Part shown: positions 63,949 through 64,000 of the stretch, in pieces
Layout: the number at the start of each line of letters is the position of its first letter
How positions within the stretch are numbered: the first letter of the stretch is position 1
Origin: Ktedonobacteria bacterium brp13
GTDB lineage: Bacteria > Chloroflexota > Ktedonobacteria > Ktedonobacterales > Ktedonobacteraceae
Assembly: GCA_015099395.1 (NCBI GenBank)
Contig: AP024096.1
Span: 1,922,001-1,986,000 of the forward strand
Length of the DNA stretch: 64,000 nucleotides
Reading direction: 5' to 3'
Notes under the pieces: model-generated
What the model was told of the DNA's origin: nothing
Database searches by the model: none
What the model saw: only the letters and a program-made list of their open reading frames with translations
Made by a program: the position numbers and the translations under genes

Positions 63949-64000
63949 ACCTATGCCTCCAATGCCTTCACCTGGGATGGTGAGACCTTGACGCTGGCCA

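Larger units (their letters stand above)
61906..64000 (+). mobile_element. IS200/IS605-type element (tnpB only), extends past the window
   Basis: The left end shows the family's usual short palindromic sequence aacccctggcttgagacatg GGG (about 61909-61931) and an imperfect hairpin just before the gene (aagaagtgcgtc/gacacgcttctt at 62025-62053). No tnpA is found upstream, so it would be a tnpB-only element. The right end is outside the window. The left boundary is approximate. Confidence 0.6.
62100..64000 (+). pseudogene. tnpB: TnpB (IS605 OrfB) RNA-guided nuclease, interrupted by an IS
   Basis: GTG 62100 follows GGAGGGG by 9 nt. The first 112 codons are a typical TnpB N-terminus: RAYRYRFYPTDEQSTILAQT, FGCVRFVYNDGLQTRSLAYK, YPWLADVSSVPLQQALRHLN and FFAGRARYPRFKCKQ. 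After the IS (62438-63948) the frame resumes in phase as YASNAFTWDGETLTLA, cut by the window edge. TnpB proteins are omega-RNA-guided DNA nucleases that help IS200/605 elements persist. The RuvC catalytic part lies outside the window, so activity cannot be judged; this copy is broken unless the IS leaves precisely. Confidence 0.85.

Overview
The window looks like accessory DNA from a Ktedonobacteria-type member of Chloroflexota. The reasons are family-level: many Tn3, ISL3, IS1182-like and rve-type transposase genes and fragments, group II introns, a HEAT-repeat protein next to a Ser/Thr kinase-TPR protein, and DUF4158-type Tn3 transposases. No rRNA, tRNA, ribosomal protein or replication gene is visible, so the assignment rests on gene content only and no species is claimed.

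Layout. 1-3.5 kb: a 5'-truncated serine recombinase, a small cupin, a MITE-like repeat and a two-gene membrane operon (polytopic WH/PxHxM protein plus YtkA-like protein). 3.6-10.2 kb: a graveyard of fragments (tyrosine recombinase, NylB-type hydrolase, GIY-YIG, two Tn3 transposase pieces, an IS4-type transposase, MITEs) around one intact sarcosine-oxidase-like gene. 10.5-12.6 kb: a divergent aldo/keto reductase-LysR pair. 12.6-21.5 kb: nested mobile elements. Remnants of a Tn7/Mu-like transposon (TnsB C-terminal half, then TnsC) are split by a Tn554-like element with two overlapping tyrosine recombinases, and that element carries a full group II intron with its reverse transcriptase. 21.6-27.3 kb: a two-component system divergent from an ABC exporter operon (two paralogous permeases and an ATPase), all bounded by perfect 22-bp inverted repeats. 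27.3-32.7 kb: two ISL3 elements, the second apparently carrying a NADAR gene as a passenger, then a RibD/DHFR-like reductase. 33-39.8 kb: MITEs, Tn3 fragments, a membrane glycosyltransferase framed by 70-bp inverted repeats, and a GNAT acetyltransferase. 39.8-47.8 kb: a divergent hydrolase-TetR pair, a His-rich secreted peptide, a HEAT-repeat protein, an N-terminally truncated kinase-TPR gene next to an IS1-like element, and a small membrane protein. 48-52.6 kb: an IS1182-like element, a truncated ISL3 transposase and a dehydrogenase locus with its own TetR. 52.4-57.4 kb: nested MITEs, the second copy of a 677-bp repeat that cuts glucose-6-phosphate dehydrogenase, an intact GH65 glycoside phosphorylase/hydrolase, and a GNAT gene. 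57.6-64 kb: two insertions with exact 5-bp target duplications. An rve-type IS sits inside an IS1182-like transposase, which itself has a 5-bp duplication, and a second rve-type IS splits a TnpB gene.

The housekeeping-like genes are isolated metabolic or stress units, several paired with a divergent regulator (LysR, TetR, TetR, two-component). The repeated theme is IS-mediated truncation and inverted-repeat-bounded cargo. Start sites were chosen by visible Shine-Dalgarno sequences. Most functions are inferred from recognisable motifs without any database search.
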